From assembly GCF_007954275.1 (NCBI RefSeq), contig NZ_VOLT01000003.1, positions 496,001-560,000 on the forward strand: a stretch of 64,000 nt of DNA, in the 5' to 3' direction. Positions 20,674-31,295 of the stretch are shown piece by piece; positions within the stretch are counted from its first letter, which is position 1; every line of letters begins with the position of its first letter. A program made the position numbers and the translations under genes. Origin of the DNA: Colwellia demingiae (GTDB taxonomy: Bacteria > Pseudomonadota > Gammaproteobacteria > Enterobacterales > Alteromonadaceae). The notes under the pieces are model-generated. The model worked only from the letters and a program-made list of their open reading frames with translations, was not told where the DNA came from and did not search any database.

Positions 20674-22944
20674 ATGAAAATTACTGTTAAAAAAGCACTT
20701 GTTGCTCTTGTTTGCTCATTAGCTTTACCGCTAAGCGCAAATGCAAGTGATGAAAAATCAAAAGCGCCAGCTGTTGCGAAAAATACAGAACAATTAACCA
20801 TTGAACGCATTTATAGTTCGCCTTCTCTCAATGGTCAAACACCTAAATCATTAAAGTTTTCTCCGGACGGAACACGGGTAACTTACCTACAAGGCAAAAC
20901 GGAAGATCTAAACCGTTACGATTTGTGGGAATACAATTTAGCCAGTAAAGAAAATAAACTGCTTGTTGATTCTCAATCACTATTTAGTGGCCCAGAAAGC
21001 TTATCTGACGAAGAAAAAGCGCGTCGTGAACGCCAACGTATTTATGGTGTTGGCATCATGGAGTATCAATTTTCACAAGACGGCAGCGCATTATTATTCC
21101 CTTTGAACGGTGATATTTACTATTACCATTTAGCGACTAAAATAGCTAAACGCTTAACTGAAACAGCCGGTTTTGAAACTGATGTAAAGTTCTCACCTAA
21201 AGGTAACTTTGTTTCTTATATTCGTGAGCAAAATATCTATGTATTAAACATTGCTTCAGGTGAAGAGCGCCAACTCACCATCGATGGTGGCGGTACCATT
21301 AAAAATGGTATGAGTGAATTTGTTGCTCAAGAAGAAATGGCGCGTATGACCGGGTATTGGTGGTCGCCAAATGAAAAGCACATTGCCTTTTTACGGGTCG
21401 ATGAAACTCCTGTTCAAACGGTTATTCGTAACGAGATATACGCTGAAAAAATTGAGTTAATTGAACAACGCTACCCGGCAACGGGTACTAATAATGTTCA
21501 CATTCAATTGGCGGTTACCGACATTAAAGGTAAAAAGATCCGTTTTGTTGATTTAGGTGATAACAAGGATATTTATATCCCACGTGTGAAATGGCTTAGT
21601 GATAGTAAAAAGGTATCTTACCAGTTACAAAGTCGTGACCAAAAAACGTTAACATTAAAAACTTACGATTTAAAAAAGCGTCGCCAAAAAACCTTATTAG
21701 TAGAAGAGTCTAGCCATTGGCTTAACTTACACAAAGATTTAACCTTTTTAAGTGATAATAAAACTTTTATTTGGGCTTCAGAACGCGACGGTTACAAACA
21801 CCTTTACCATTACAACTTAAAGGGTGAGTTAATCTCACAGTTGACTAAAGGCGAGTGGGTAGTTGATTCACTAACACGTGTAGATGAGAAAAATGGTTGG
21901 GTTTACTTTACCGGGCGTGCTGATACTCCCCTTGAACGCCACTTATATAAAGTTCCTCTTAGCGGTAAATCACCTGAAAATGTACAACGTATAACTAAGC
22001 GCAATGGCTTTCATAGCATAAACTTCAGTCAAACCAGCGAAAGTTATATTGATAGTTTCTCAAATACTAAAACACCTAAACAGGTAAGTCTGCACTCAGC
22101 TAATGGTGAACATATTACCTGGTTAGCTGAAAACAAAGTGACGCCTGAACATCCTGTAGCACCTTATTATGATGGTTTAGTCATGCCTGAGTTTGGTTCA
22201 TTAAAATCAGATGATGGACAAGCTGACCTCTACTACAAGCTTTATAAACCTAAGAACATGCAACCTGGTAAAAAGTATCCTGTGATTGTTAGAGTATATG
22301 GTGGTCCTCACGCACAACTTGTCACTAATGAATGTCAAGGCGCTGATATAACTCAATACATGCTACAGCAAGGTTATATTGTGTATCAGCTTGATAATCG
22401 CGGCTCTAACTACCGCGGTACTGCCTTTGAGTTTCCAATCTATGAAAGACTTGGCCAAGTAGAAGTTGCCGACCAAATTACTGGTGTGAAATATCTCCAT
22501 ACTCTGCCATATGTTGATAAAGAACGTATTGGTGTTTTCGGTCACTCATACGGTGGTTATATGGCTTTAATGACTATGTTCAAAGCAGGTGATTACTTTA
22601 AAGCTGGTGTAAGTGGTGCCCCTGTAACGGATTGGATGCTCTACGATACACATTACACTGAACGCTATTTAAACCACCCTAAAGCCAATGCTGCAGGCTA
22701 TCAGCAAAGCAGTGTATTTCCTTATGTTTCTGGTTTGAGTGGCCCAATGATGGTTTATCATGGAATGGCTGATGACAACGTATTGTTTACCAACACCACA
22801 AAATTAATTAAAGCCTTACAAGATGAAGGTAAATTATTTGAACTGATGACCTACCCAGGTAGTAAACATAGTATGCGTGGTAAAAAAGTGAAAGTTCATT
22901 TGAATAAAACTATTATGAATTTCTTTGATAGACACTTTAAATAA
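20674..22944 (+). CDS. Secreted S9-family prolyl dipeptidyl peptidase (DPP IV type)
   Basis: Releases X-Pro dipeptides from peptide N-termini, probably in the periplasm or outside the cell. The 756-residue protein has a signal peptide (basic start, hydrophobic stretch, cleavage near ANASDE), a DPP IV-type beta-propeller region with the EEMARMTGYWWSP double-Glu motif that binds the peptide N-terminus, and a C-terminal alpha/beta hydrolase. Catalytic residues: S625 in GHSYGG, D700 in HGMADDNV and H732 in GSKHSM. Stands alone, with a strong terminator after it. Fits a marine peptide-eating lifestyle. Confidence 0.93.
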   Translation: MKITVKKALVALVCSLALPLSANASDEKSKAPAVAKNTEQLTIERIYSSPSLNGQTPKSLKFSPDGTRVTYLQGKTEDLNRYDLWEYNLASKENKLLVDSQSLFSGPESLSDEEKARRERQRIYGVGIMEYQFSQDGSALLFPLNGDIYYYHLATKIAKRLTETAGFETDVKFSPKGNFVSYIREQNIYVLNIASGEERQLTIDGGGTIKNGMSEFVAQEEMARMTGYWWSPNEKHIAFLRVDETPVQTVIRNEIYAEKIELIEQRYPATGTNNVHIQLAVTDIKGKKIRFVDLGDNKDIYIPRVKWLSDSKKVSYQLQSRDQKTLTLKTYDLKKRRQKTLLVEESSHWLNLHKDLTFLSDNKTFIWASERDGYKHLYHYNLKGELISQLTKGEWVVDSLTRVDEKNGWVYFTGRADTPLERHLYKVPLSGKSPENVQRITKRNGFHSINFSQTSESYIDSFSNTKTPKQVSLHSANGEHITWLAENKVTPEHPVAPYYDGLVMPEFGSLKSDDGQADLYYKLYKPKNMQPGKKYPVIVRVYGGPHAQLVTNECQGADITQYMLQQGYIVYQLDNRGSNYRGTAFEFPIYERLGQVEVADQITGVKYLHTLPYVDKERIGVFGHSYGGYMALMTMFKAGDYFKAGVSGAPVTDWMLYDTHYTERYLNHPKANAAGYQQSSVFPYVSGLSGPMMVYHGMADDNVLFTNTTKLIKALQDEGKLFELMTYPGSKHSMRGKKVKVHLNKTIMNFFDRHFK

Positions 22945-23020
22945 CCTGTTCAGCTTTATCAGTTTACTTTAGCTTTACCATTAGTATTAACTATTAGGCA
23001 ATAGCCATTTCGAACAACTA

Positions 23021-23058
23021 AAACGGTAAGTAACTTAAGTTACTTACCGTTTTTTTTA
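23021..23058 (+). terminator. Intrinsic terminator of the S9 peptidase gene
   Basis: A perfect 15-bp inverted repeat AACGGTAAGTAACTT / AAGTTACTTACCGTT is followed by a run of Ts: a textbook rho-independent terminator. Confidence 0.9.
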
Positions 23059-23220
23059 CTTGGTCACTTTTTGATTTCATTAATCCTTTGAATAATAACT
23101 TAATTGCTTATTAGTTTTTTATTAGCATATTTCATGCCCAAAAAACCCAAAAAAGAGGGTTACATTTAATTGCATTTATCTACCATTTTTCTATTGCATT
23201 TTTATGACTGAAGGAGGATT

Positions 23221-23280
23221 ATGAAATTGAAGATAACGACACAGATAAAGTTAAAGATAACAAAAGAGGTAAGACTATGA
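23221..23280 (+). CDS. 19-codon leader ORF coupled to hpf
   Basis: The ATG at 23221 follows the strong site AAGGAGGATT and encodes MKLKITTQIKLKITKEVRL. Its TGA (23278-23280) overlaps the hpf ATG (23277-23279) as ATGA, the usual layout for translational coupling. Its start resembles the hpf N-terminus (MKIKISG). It could be a leader peptide, a coupling ORF or a duplicated gene start. A function for the peptide itself is not shown. Confidence 0.55.
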   Translation: MKLKITTQIKLKITKEVRL

Positions 23281-23612
23281 AGATTAAAATTTCTGGACAC
23301 CACGTTGAAATAACTGAAGGTATCAAGCAATCTATCGAGAATAAGTTTGCGAAAATCTCTAAACATTATCCATCCATTATGACGCTGAACTCGACCATTA
23401 CCGTTGAGCCGCATCTACAAAAACTTGAAGTAACCACACTGTATGAAGGTGAAAAAGTAACCGTAAATGCTTCTGACAAACAACTTTATGTTGCCATTGC
23501 AAAAGTAGCCAAAAAACTACAATCAGCACTAGCACATCGTAAGGGTGTATTATCCGCCAAATTCAATAATAAGTTTGAAGTACCACAAACAGACTTATAT
23601 CAATCAGCGTAA
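23277..23612 (+). CDS. hpf: Ribosome hibernation promoting factor (HPF/YfiA family)
   Basis: Binds the decoding groove of the 30S subunit in slow-growing cells and silences ribosomes. The 111-residue protein shows the family pattern MKIKISGHHVEITEGIKQSIENKFAKI, the VNASDKQLYVAIAKVAKKLQSAL helix and a short tail, i.e. the short HPF/RaiA class without the long dimerisation domain. Which of HPF and RaiA it resembles more cannot be settled here. GAGGT lies before its ATG inside the leader ORF; a strong terminator follows. Confidence 0.9.
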   Translation: MKIKISGHHVEITEGIKQSIENKFAKISKHYPSIMTLNSTITVEPHLQKLEVTTLYEGEKVTVNASDKQLYVAIAKVAKKLQSALAHRKGVLSAKFNNKFEVPQTDLYQSA

Positions 23613-23716
23613 TTTAGATATGAGCTAAGGCATAAGCCAAGGCCAGTAAAGTGCTTGTAATAACGTAATACATTACAAGAAAAATTTATTTTACTAAAAA
23701 GCATTAACTAGAAAAC

Positions 23717-23757
23717 GAAAAGGCTGCACCATGATAAACATGGTGCAGCCTTTTTTA
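23717..23757. terminator. Bidirectional terminator between hpf and metH
   Basis: Stem AAAGGCTGCACCATG / CATGGTGCAGCCTTT with a five-base loop, Ts on the right and A-rich sequence on the left. It can serve both the plus-strand hpf and the minus-strand metH transcripts that meet here. Confidence 0.9.
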
Positions 23758-23830
23758 TTAGTCTCAACTTGTCTACTTAAATAGGTAATCAATTAATCTA
23801 TTCAAACAACTCAGCTTACTCTGGTTCAGC

Positions 23831-26800
23831 TTATTCTGGTTCGTAATCTAAGTTTGCAGATAACCAACGTTCAGCTTGCTCTACGGTCATGCCCTTACGT
23901 GCTGCATAATCGAGTACCTGATCTTTAGCTAGTTTTGCTACCGCGAAATACTTTGATTCTGGATGAGAGAAATACCAACCACTTACCGCTGCACCTGGCC
24001 ACATGGCATAACTTGAGGTGAGATCCATATCAATGTTTTCTTTAACATTAAGTAACTCCCACAATAAACCTTTTTCAGTATGTTCAGGACAAGCAGGATA
24101 ACCTGGCGCAGGTCGAATACCTTGATAACTTTCGCGAATTAACGCGTCATTATTGAGATCTTCTTCAGGCGCAAAACCCCAATATTCTTTACGAACTTTT
24201 TCATGCAAATACTCAGCGCTCGCTTCCGCTAATCTATCAGCGACCGCTTTGAGTAATATTGAATTATAGGCATCGTGATCTGCATCAAAAACTTTTACTA
24301 AATCTTCAACACCAAAACCTGCTGATACAGCAAAAGCACCAACATAATCTTCAATACCTGAGTCTTCTGGTGCTATATAATCAGCTAAACAACGGTTAAA
24401 CTGCCCTGCTGGTTTTTTACTTTGTTGGCGTAATTGATGAAGTCTCATTAATTTATCGTTGCGACTTTCATCGGTGTATAGCTGTATGTCATCTTGATTA
24501 CTGTTCGCAGGAAACAAACCAAATACCGCTCTAGCACATATTTTTTTATTGTTGATAACATCATCAAGCATAGCGTTAGCATCATTAAATAGACTCGTTG
24601 CTTCAACACCAATCACTTCATGTTTTAAAATAAGAGGATACTTGCCAGACATTTGCCATGTCATGAAAAATGGCGTCCAATCAATATATTTTCTTACTTC
24701 GTTCAAATCGATATTATCAAGGACAGTTACACCCAGTTTGTTAGGTTTTTTAGGCGTATAATCTTCAAAGTTAATTTTAGTGGCATTAGCACGCGCAGCT
24801 TCAAGGCTGATTAAACTTGAGCGCGGACCTTTTTTATAATGGCGAACACGTACGCGTTCATATTCTTCTTGGGTGCTGGCAAAGAACTTTGCTTTATGCT
24901 CACTTGATAATAGATTACTTACTACAGATACGGCACGTGAAGCGTTAGATACATAAACCACGGGCTCATCATATTGTGGTTCAATTTTTACAGCTGTATG
25001 TGCTTTTGACGTGGTTGCACCGCCAATTAATAAAGGTAGTTTTACACCTGTACGTTTCATTTCTTTAGCAACATAGACCATTTCATCAAGCGACGGTGTG
25101 ATCAAGCCTGATAAACCAATGATATCGACGTTTTCTTCTTTGGCGACGCGTAAAATATCGTCACAAGAAACCATCACACCAAGATCTATAATTTCATAGT
25201 TATTACATTGCAGCACTACGCCAACAATGTTTTTCCCGATATCATGTACATCGCCTTTTACCGTCGCGAGCAATACTTTACCGTTGGTGCTTATTTCAGT
25301 TTTTCCCTCTTCGATGTAAGGGTTTAAATAAGCAACAGCTTGTTTCATTACTCGGGCGGATTTTACTACTTGCGGTAAAAACATTTCACCCGCACCAAAT
25401 AAATCACCAACAGTATTCATGCCATCCATCAATGGCCCTTCAATTACATCTAATGGTTTCTCTGCCGCTAAACGCGCTTCCTCGGTATCTTCAACGATAA
25501 ATTCATTAATACCTTTAACTAACGCATGAGATAAACGCTCGTTAATCGGCAATTCTCGCCAAGTTAAATCGGTCTTTGAGACTTGTCCGCCAGCTTTACC
25601 ATGAAATTCTTGGGCAATATCAAGTAAACGTTCAGTCGCACCGTCATCACTATTGCTAATAACGTCTTCTACCGCTTGTTTTAGATTTGCAGGTAAGTCT
25701 GAATAAATAGCTAACTGGCCGGCATTAACAATACCCATGTCCATGCCATTTTTAATGGCGTAGTATAAAAACACCGCATGAATTGCTTCACGAACGGGGT
25801 TGTTTCCTCTAAAGGAGAAAGAAACGTTAGATACACCACCCGAGATCATCGCATAAGGTAAGTTTTTCTTAATATCATCAACTGCTTCAATAAAATCGAC
25901 TGCGTAATTATTGTGCTCTTCAATACCCGTGGCGACAGCGAAAATATTGGGATCAAAAATAATATCTTCTGGCGGGTAGCCAATTTCATCAACAAGCATA
26001 TGATAAGCACGATGACAAATTTCATACTTACGCTTACGTGTATCAGCTTGTCCGTCTTCATCAAAAGCCATAACAATAACTGCTGCGCCATAACGACGAA
26101 GTAATTCAGCTTGCTGACGGAAGTTCTCTTCACCTTCTTTTAGGCTGATAGAATTAACAATACCTTTACCTTGAATACATTTTAAGCCTGCTTCAATGAT
26201 GTCCCACTTAGAGGAGTCAATCATGATTGGCACTTTAGCAATATCTGGCTCGCCAGCAATCAGGTTCAAAAAGCGCACCATTGCAGTTTTTGAGTCCAAC
26301 ATGCCTTCATCCATGTTGATATCAATAATCTGCGCGCCGTTCTCTACTTGCTGTAAAGCGACAGAAATAGCTTTATCATAATCTTCTTCGACAATTAAGC
26401 GCTTAAACATAGCAGAGCCGGTAACGTTAGTACGTTCACCCACGTTAACAAACAAGCTATCTTTGTTAATGGTTAATGCTTCTAAACCAGATAAGCGACA
26501 GGCAATTTCACGTTTTTCAACTTTACGCGGTTTTATATTTGCAACCGAGTCAGCCATGCCTCTTATGTGATCAGGCGTGGTACCACAACAACCACCAATA
26601 ATATTTAAAAAGCCTGACGAAGCCCATTCTTCTACATGGGTGTTCATGTCTTCAACGGTGAAATCATACTCACCGAAGGCATTGGGTAAACCCGCATTAG
26701 GATGGGCAGAAACAGCGGTATCACAGATACGGCTTAATTCTGCAACATACTGGCGTAATTCAACAGGCCCTAACGCACAGTTAAGACCAAAGGAAACAGG

Positions 26801-27523
26801 CTTTGCATGACGTAATGAATTGTAAAAAGCTTCAGTAGTTTGTCCTGATAAAGTACGTCCTGAGGCATCAGTAATAGTACCTGAAATCATTACAGGTAAA
26901 CGTTCACCTAATTGATCAAAGACAGTTTCTACCGCAAATACTGCCGCTTTAGCATTTAAGGTATCGAAAATAGTTTCGATTAAAATAATGTCACTACCCC
27001 CTTCAATCAAAGCTAAAGTAGATTCAATATAGGCATCTTTTAACTCATCAAAGGTAACGTTACGATATGCTGGATCGTTTACATCGGGAGAAATCGAACA
27101 AGTTCGGTTAGTTGGCCCTAAAACACCGGCAACAAAACGAGGACGATCAGGGTTCTTTTTAGTGTACTCATCTGCCGCTTCTCGTGCTATTTGAGCAGCA
27201 ACACGGTTAATTTCAGCACTGTACTCTTGCATGTCATAATCAGCCATGGCAATCGTTGTTGCGTTAAACGTGTTGGTTTCGAGAATATCAGCGCCGGCTT
27301 CAAGATACTCAAGATGAATCGCTTTAATGATTTCAGGTTGAGTAAGCACTAACATATCGTTATTGCCTTTTACATCCGTATGCCAATCAGCAAAGCGTTC
27401 ACCGCGAAAATCTTGTTCTTCGAACTTATATGCTTGGATCATGGTGCCCATTGCACCATCTAAAATTAAAATATTTTTTGCTAGTTGTTGCTCAAATAAG
27501 GCAAATGATGATGATTTTTTCAT
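23831..27523 (-). CDS. metH: Cobalamin-dependent methionine synthase
   Basis: Transfers the methyl group of methyltetrahydrofolate to homocysteine by way of methylcobalamin. 1230 residues (E. coli 1227), four modules in order: homocysteine/zinc domain with [13 protein letters not shown] and [10 protein letters not shown]; folate domain with [12 protein letters not shown]12 domain with the DVHDIGKNI His ligand; C-terminal SAM-binding reactivation domain with [12 protein letters not shown]. It lies 95 bases downstream of metA on the same strand; a weak hairpin (about 27580-27603) lies between them. No cobalamin riboswitch is visible upstream. Confidence 0.98.
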   Translation of the reverse strand: MKKSSSFALFEQQLAKNILILDGAMGTMIQAYKFEEQDFRGERFADWHTDVKGNNDMLVLTQPEIIKAIHLEYLEAGADILETNTFNATTIAMADYDMQEYSAEINRVAAQIAREAADEYTKKNPDRPRFVAGVLGPTNRTCSISPDVNDPAYRNVTFDELKDAYIESTLALIEGGSDIILIETIFDTLNAKAAVFAVETVFDQLGERLPVMISGTITDASGRTLSGQTTEAFYNSLRHAKPVSFGLNCALGPVELRQYVAELSRICDTAVSAHPNAGLPNAFGEYDFTVEDMNTHVEEWASSGFLNIIGGCCGTTPDHIRGMADSVANIKPRKVEKREIACRLSGLEALTINKDSLFVNVGERTNVTGSAMFKRLIVEEDYDKAISVALQQVENGAQIIDINMDEGMLDSKTAMVRFLNLIAGEPDIAKVPIMIDSSKWDIIEAGLKCIQGKGIVNSISLKEGEENFRQQAELLRRYGAAVIVMAFDEDGQADTRKRKYEICHRAYHMLVDEIGYPPEDIIFDPNIFAVATGIEEHNNYAVDFIEAVDDIKKNLPYAMISGGVSNVSFSFRGNNPVREAIHAVFLYYAIKNGMDMGIVNAGQLAIYSDLPANLKQAVEDVISNSDDGATERLLDIAQEFHGKAGGQVSKTDLTWRELPINERLSHALVKGINEFIVEDTEEARLAAEKPLDVIEGPLMDGMNTVGDLFGAGEMFLPQVVKSARVMKQAVAYLNPYIEEGKTEISTNGKVLLATVKGDVHDIGKNIVGVVLQCNNYEIIDLGVMVSCDDILRVAKEENVDIIGLSGLITPSLDEMVYVAKEMKRTGVKLPLLIGGATTSKAHTAVKIEPQYDEPVVYVSNASRAVSVVSNLLSSEHKAKFFASTQEEYERVRVRHYKKGPRSSLISLEAARANATKINFEDYTPKKPNKLGVTVLDNIDLNEVRKYIDWTPFFMTWQMSGKYPLILKHEVIGVEATSLFNDANAMLDDVINNKKICARAVFGLFPANSNQDDIQLYTDESRNDKLMRLHQLRQQSKKPAGQFNRCLADYIAPEDSGIEDYVGAFAVSAGFGVEDLVKVFDADHDAYNSILLKAVADRLAEASAEYLHEKVRKEYWGFAPEEDLNNDALIRESYQGIRPAPGYPACPEHTEKGLLWELLNVKENIDMDLTSSYAMWPGAAVSGWYFSHPESKYFAVAKLAKDQVLDYAARKGMTVEQAERWLSANLDYEPE

Positions 27524-27618
27524 GTTCTTTTTCCGCAGTTTCGAAAGTGATTTAATGACTGACTAAGGTAAATAATATAGACCAGCTAACTAATATTAGC
27601 TGGTATTTCAGTAAGAAA

Positions 27619-28563
27619 TTAAATAACGGTATCAGGGTGAATAGCTCTCATATTTGAGGCATCTAATTGGTATGGCGTCATTTGATAAACATAGTAGTTA
27701 AGCCAATTAGTAAAGAGCAAACTGCCATGACTACGCCATGAGCCAACAGGTGATTTACTGGCATCATCATCTTGATAATAATTTTTGGGTAACGTGGTAT
27801 CAGCACTTTTACTACTATCGCGTAAATATTCTTCATGCAATGTGCTTGCATCGTATTCAGGATGACCCGTTAAATACACTTGCTGTTTGTTTTTACTCGC
27901 AGCCAAATATACACCTGCATCAGCAGATTCAGCTAATATTTGTATTTGGGGAATGCTTTCGTAATCTAATTTATCAATGTAACCATAACGAGAATGTGGC
28001 ACATTAAAGTTTTCATCAAAACCTCTCGTTAATGACTCTTTATCGTCAAGAGGTTTATGTTTAAACACACCAGAAAGTTTTTCTTTACGCAAATGACGAT
28101 TAAGACCGTAGTGGTGATATAGCGCGGCATGAGCAGCCCAACATGAGAACATAGTTGATGTGACATTTTTTTCCGCCCAATCAAATACTTCACAAATTTT
28201 ATCCCAAAATTTAACTTCAGAATAATCAAGTAAGGCTAGCGGAGCACCTGTGATAATTAGACCATCGTATTGTTTGTGTTTGATATCGTCAAACAAATGG
28301 TAAAAATTTTCTAGATGCTCTTCTGGCGTATTTTTGGAGACATTTTTATGTATACGAATAAATTCAATATTTATCTGTAACGGTGTATTAGACAGCATGC
28401 GCAATATCTGTACTTCAGTTTCAATTTTATTCGGCATTAAGTTGAGAATAGCGACTTGCATTGGACGAATTTCTTGAGATGCTGCTCGGTTCTCAGACAT
28501 AACAAAAATATTTTCATTATCTAAAATTGATAACGCTGGTAATTGATCGGGAATTTTAATGGG
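27619..28563 (-). CDS. metA: Homoserine O-succinyltransferase
   Basis: First committed step of methionine synthesis: acylates homoserine. ATG 28563 gives 314 residues starting MPIKIPDQLPALS, in line with E. coli (309); an upstream in-frame GTG has no family match. Catalytic C142 is in FSCWAAHAAL, and the GHPEYD motif carries the His/Glu pair. Residue 111, tied in this family to the acyl donor (Gly for succinyl, Glu for acetyl), is Ala in GAPLALL. Succinyl-CoA is the likelier donor since Ala is small. Five MetJ boxes lie upstream. Confidence 0.95.
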   Translation of the reverse strand, partial: PIKIPDQLPALSILDNENIFVMSENRAASQEIRPMQVAILNLMPNKIETEVQILRMLSNTPLQINIEFIRIHKNVSKNTPEEHLENFYHLFDDIKHKQYDGLIITGAPLALLDYSEVKFWDKICEVFDWAEKNVTSTMFSCWAAHAALYHHYGLNRHLRKEKLSGVFKHKPLDDKESLTRGFDENFNVPHSRYGYIDKLDYESIPQIQILAESADAGVYLAASKNKQQVYLTGHPEYDASTLHEEYLRDSSKSADTTLPKNYYQDDDASKSPVGSWRSHGSLLFTNWLNYYVYQMTPYQLDASNMRAIHPDTVI

Positions 28564-28618
28564 CATGACGCTACCTAACAAAAAATACACATAATAATTA
28601 AGAGTTATACTGTTACTT

Positions 28619-28658
28619 AGATCGCTAGATATGTCAACATCTAAACGTATAGACGTCT
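28619..28658 (-). promoter_or_regulatory. MetJ operator: five tandem met boxes upstream of metA
   Basis: Five adjoining 8-base units match the AGACGTCT met box to varying degree: AGACGTCT exactly at 28651-28658, then (plus strand) AAACGTAT, CAACATCT, AGATATGT and AGATCGCT downwards. A TTGACA -35 candidate on the minus strand (28632-28637) lies inside the array. Repression of metA, and perhaps metH by readthrough, by MetJ with SAM is expected. Confidence 0.85.
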
Positions 28659-29166
28659 ATACTGTTTTTATCATCTAAATCATAAATCAAGCTAATAACC
28701 CTATACCACAGTACTTAAAGCTATATTTTCACTTTTATCGATAAACCTCAAACCTGCATATAGGCCATAATGATAAATATCAATTATGCAGCCTATTTAC
28801 CTATTACTATTGATATCAGCAGATAATATATATAAATCATCTTGCTATATATTAGGGAAAGATCCCTTTGTTCATCCGTCTAAATGAGTTATTTATCGCA
28901 CTAATACTTATTGATATTAAGTACTTTAAATTGGTATTTATAGGAAGTTTAAGATTCTGTCGATTACATGATTTGGTTTTATGCTCAAAGTGCACTGAAT
29001 CAGTAATGATACAATTTCAGGTGAGTCAATACTGGTAAGTGACAATACATGCCATCATCACCAAAAGTAGTTAATGGCTTAAAAGTGGCTATAAGTTGAT
29101 TTAGGTAAGTCGTATTTCAAAGATAAAGCTACGACATTTTAGCTAGTATAAAATACCGAGACATAG
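28659..29166. other. Gene-free AT-rich gap between metA and the MipA-like gene
   Basis: No convincing reading frame or repeat family member is seen. An inverted pair GTCGTA/TACGAC (about 29108-29134) just after the MipA-like gene end could be part of its terminator. Confidence 0.4.
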
Positions 29167-29931
29167 TTAAAAAAACTTACTAAAGAGAAAACGAACGCTC
29201 ATATTACTTTCATCTTCAACTAATGGGCTATTTGTTATTGCAGAGTCATACCAAGTGTAATCAACTACAATACGAGTAAAACCACCTAAAAAAATGGGTG
29301 TGGCTAAGGATAAAGAAAAGGTAGTATTTAGTGCCGATTTCCCAAGATATTTTGATGTAAATTCATTAGTTTCGTTGGCCTTTACACCATAATAATAATC
29401 AACATGGTCACTGTCTAAATAGCTGACACTTAAACTTGGCTCAAAGAACAATGGGCCTTTGCGAAACACACGCGAGATGTTAGCTTTTGCTTCATAACCA
29501 TTAGATCTGCCAAGTACATCAAACATGCTTGAAAGGCCTACTTTCCAGTCCTTCTTCTCATAAGAAAGTCCTAATCCAGCATCCATAGAAAACTTTCTTT
29601 CTTGCATATTTTCAAATATAAAACTGTCGGATTCATCAAATCCTTGAAATCGAGGGGCAACTTGTAAAGCCAATTCAAACTCTGAAAACGAAAAAGCATC
29701 ATAACTAACGAAGGGACCTAAAACGCGAAAGTTATCACCTCGATAACCTATAATAGGCAAAGGAATAACTCGATAATCATAACCACTATATATTTCTTGG
29801 TTAATACCTAAACCTAGTCCATATAAAAATCCTTTTGGCTCGATACGCTCCCTAACATCTCCTCGAGTTCCGTCCGCAAATACAGTAGTACTCAGCAACA
29901 CTACAATCAAAAAAAAGACCAGACACTTCAT
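29167..29931 (-). CDS. MipA/OmpV-family outer membrane protein
   Basis: A 254-residue protein with a signal peptide (hydrophobic residues 4-18, cleavage near VFADG) and amphipathic beta-strands to a C-terminal Phe, as in outer membrane barrels. GLGLGINQEIYSGYDYRVIPLPIIGYRG and GGFTRIVVDYTWY fit the MipA/OmpV family. Members are linked to murein-enzyme scaffolding (MipA) or osmotic and acid responses (OmpV); the role here is not known. It stands alone in an AT-rich setting. Confidence 0.82.
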   Translation of the reverse strand: MKCLVFFLIVVLLSTTVFADGTRGDVRERIEPKGFLYGLGLGINQEIYSGYDYRVIPLPIIGYRGDNFRVLGPFVSYDAFSFSEFELALQVAPRFQGFDESDSFIFENMQERKFSMDAGLGLSYEKKDWKVGLSSMFDVLGRSNGYEAKANISRVFRKGPLFFEPSLSVSYLDSDHVDYYYGVKANETNEFTSKYLGKSALNTTFSLSLATPIFLGGFTRIVVDYTWYDSAITNSPLVEDESNMSVRFLFSKFF

Positions 29932-30133
29932 GTATTTCCTTAAATTATTACCTTATTCAAAGTCTACAATACGCTGTAATAAAAGACTTTAGATCAATTA
30001 TTAATAATATTTTTAAAATTTTATTAATATAGTAGTAAGTTAAGCATTATGGCGGGATTATATTATTATAGGTAAAGAGTGTTATATCAATCGGATGAAT
30101 GATGTTTGAGTTATGACTAATTTTTTAACTAGC

Positions 30134-30163
30134 AAAAAAAACCATAACTAAGGTTATGGTTTT
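30134..30163 (-). terminator. Intrinsic terminator of yajQ
   Basis: Stem ACCATAAC/GTTATGGT with loop TAAG. On the minus strand it is followed by a run of Ts (the AAAAAAA at 30134-30140), 32 bases past the yajQ stop. Confidence 0.85.
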
Positions 30164-30194
30164 ATTGGTTATTGTCATTTATTTGTCAAAAACC

Positions 30195-30677
30195 CTAATC
30201 TTTAAAGTTAGTAAACTGAAACGACTGTTCTAGCTCAGCAGTACGCACCAATTGCATTACCGCTTGTAATTCATCACGTTTTTTACCTGTAACTCGTACT
30301 TGCTCACCTTGAATAGCAGCTTGTACTTTCAGCTTTTCGCCTTTAATAAGTTTGACTAATTGATTAGCCATATCTTGCTCTATACCTTCTTTAAACGTTA
30401 CTTGTTGACTCCAGTTTTTACCGGTAGCACTAGCATCACCAACTGCCATTGCTTTTGCATCAACGTTACGCTTAGTTAATTGACTTCTTAACATGTCACA
30501 CATTTGTTTTAATTGAAAATCACCTTCAGCTTTCAGGATAACATTAGGTTTTTTCCATTCAAAAATGGCTTCAACACCACGAAAATCAAATCGTGTTGTA
30601 ATTTCACGGTTAGCGTTGTCGACAGCATTTCTTACTTCTTCTAAATCAGTTTCTGATACGATATCCATTGATGGCAT
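30195..30677 (-). CDS. YajQ family nucleotide-binding protein
   Basis: Small cytosolic UPF0234 protein; relatives bind nucleotides, and in Xanthomonas one binds cyclic di-GMP. 160 residues, family length, starting [22 protein letters not shown] with TRFDFRG and the C-terminal [20 protein letters not shown] perfect palindrome TTGAATTAATTCAA (30697-30710) lies between its promoter and start. It stands alone. Confidence 0.93.
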   Translation of the reverse strand: MPSMDIVSETDLEEVRNAVDNANREITTRFDFRGVEAIFEWKKPNVILKAEGDFQLKQMCDMLRSQLTKRNVDAKAMAVGDASATGKNWSQQVTFKEGIEQDMANQLVKLIKGEKLKVQAAIQGEQVRVTGKKRDELQAVMQLVRTAELEQSFQFTNFKD

Positions 30678-30696
30678 AATTTTTCTCTATGGTAGG

Positions 30697-30746
30697 TTGA
30701 ATTAATTCAATACCGCTATTATACCTTCACGTTTAATGCACGCAAC
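30697..30746 (-). promoter_or_regulatory. Promoter and palindrome upstream of yajQ
   Basis: On the minus strand a perfect -10 TATAAT (30718-30723) has a weak TTGCGT -35 sixteen bases further up. A perfect 14-base palindrome TTGAATTAATTCAA (30697-30710) lies just downstream of the -10, where an operator would block transcription. The regulator is unknown. Confidence 0.55.
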
Positions 30747-30881
30747 TAAAGTACTAATTGAAGCAGGAAAATATGCTAGGTGGTGTGCCTAACAGCAGTG
30801 CCAAACAAGAACATGCAACAAGAAATACTGAATTAATCATGCTAATATCGAATAACCTCCTTATTTAATTGCAGATTATTT

Positions 30882-31259
30882 GTGAAAGCTCGCCAGCATT
30901 ATTACTTTTTTATTACGGTAATTTTCGTAACTCTATTACTGCTTTTCGCGCATGAATTTTTACCCGATGCTTTACGAAAACGCATATTTCAATTTCCAGA
31001 GATTGATACCATAGGGCACTTAACTAGCTTTTTCATTTTAACCTGGGTTAGCCACTCCATTATAAAATTGTCACTATCTCTTTCAGTGCCTTTACTTATT
31101 TTCTATGGCGCTTTGACAGAAATTGGTCAATCCTTTTTGGGTTATAGAAATGGTCAATTCGGTGACTTTGTCGCTGACGTTGTTGGCATTAGTTTATTCG
31201 CGTTAGCAAAGTGGCTGTACCGTAATTTTTTTCGTAAAACTAAGGTCAATAAGCAGTAA
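30882..31259 (+). CDS. VanZ-like membrane protein
   Basis: A 125-residue protein with four hydrophobic segments and the VanZ-family signature: PEIDTIGHLTSFFILTW, then YGALTEIGQSFLGYRNGQFGDFVADVVGISL. The family is named after the teicoplanin-resistance protein VanZ, but most members have no known role and no vancomycin genes lie here. It starts at GTG 30882 without a clear ribosome site. panE follows 36 bases later, so the two may be co-transcribed. Confidence 0.85.
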   Translation: MKARQHYYFFITVIFVTLLLLFAHEFLPDALRKRIFQFPEIDTIGHLTSFFILTWVSHSIIKLSLSLSVPLLIFYGALTEIGQSFLGYRNGQFGDFVADVVGISLFALAKWLYRNFFRKTKVNKQ

Positions 31260-31295
31260 TTAAAAACCGCTACTCACTGCTACTAATTTAATACA

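Noticed and set aside
27524..27618. Cobalamin or SAM riboswitch upstream of metH
   Set aside because: The gap is only 95 bases and has no B12-box or SAM-box sequence, just a small hairpin CCAGCTAA/TTAGCTGG.
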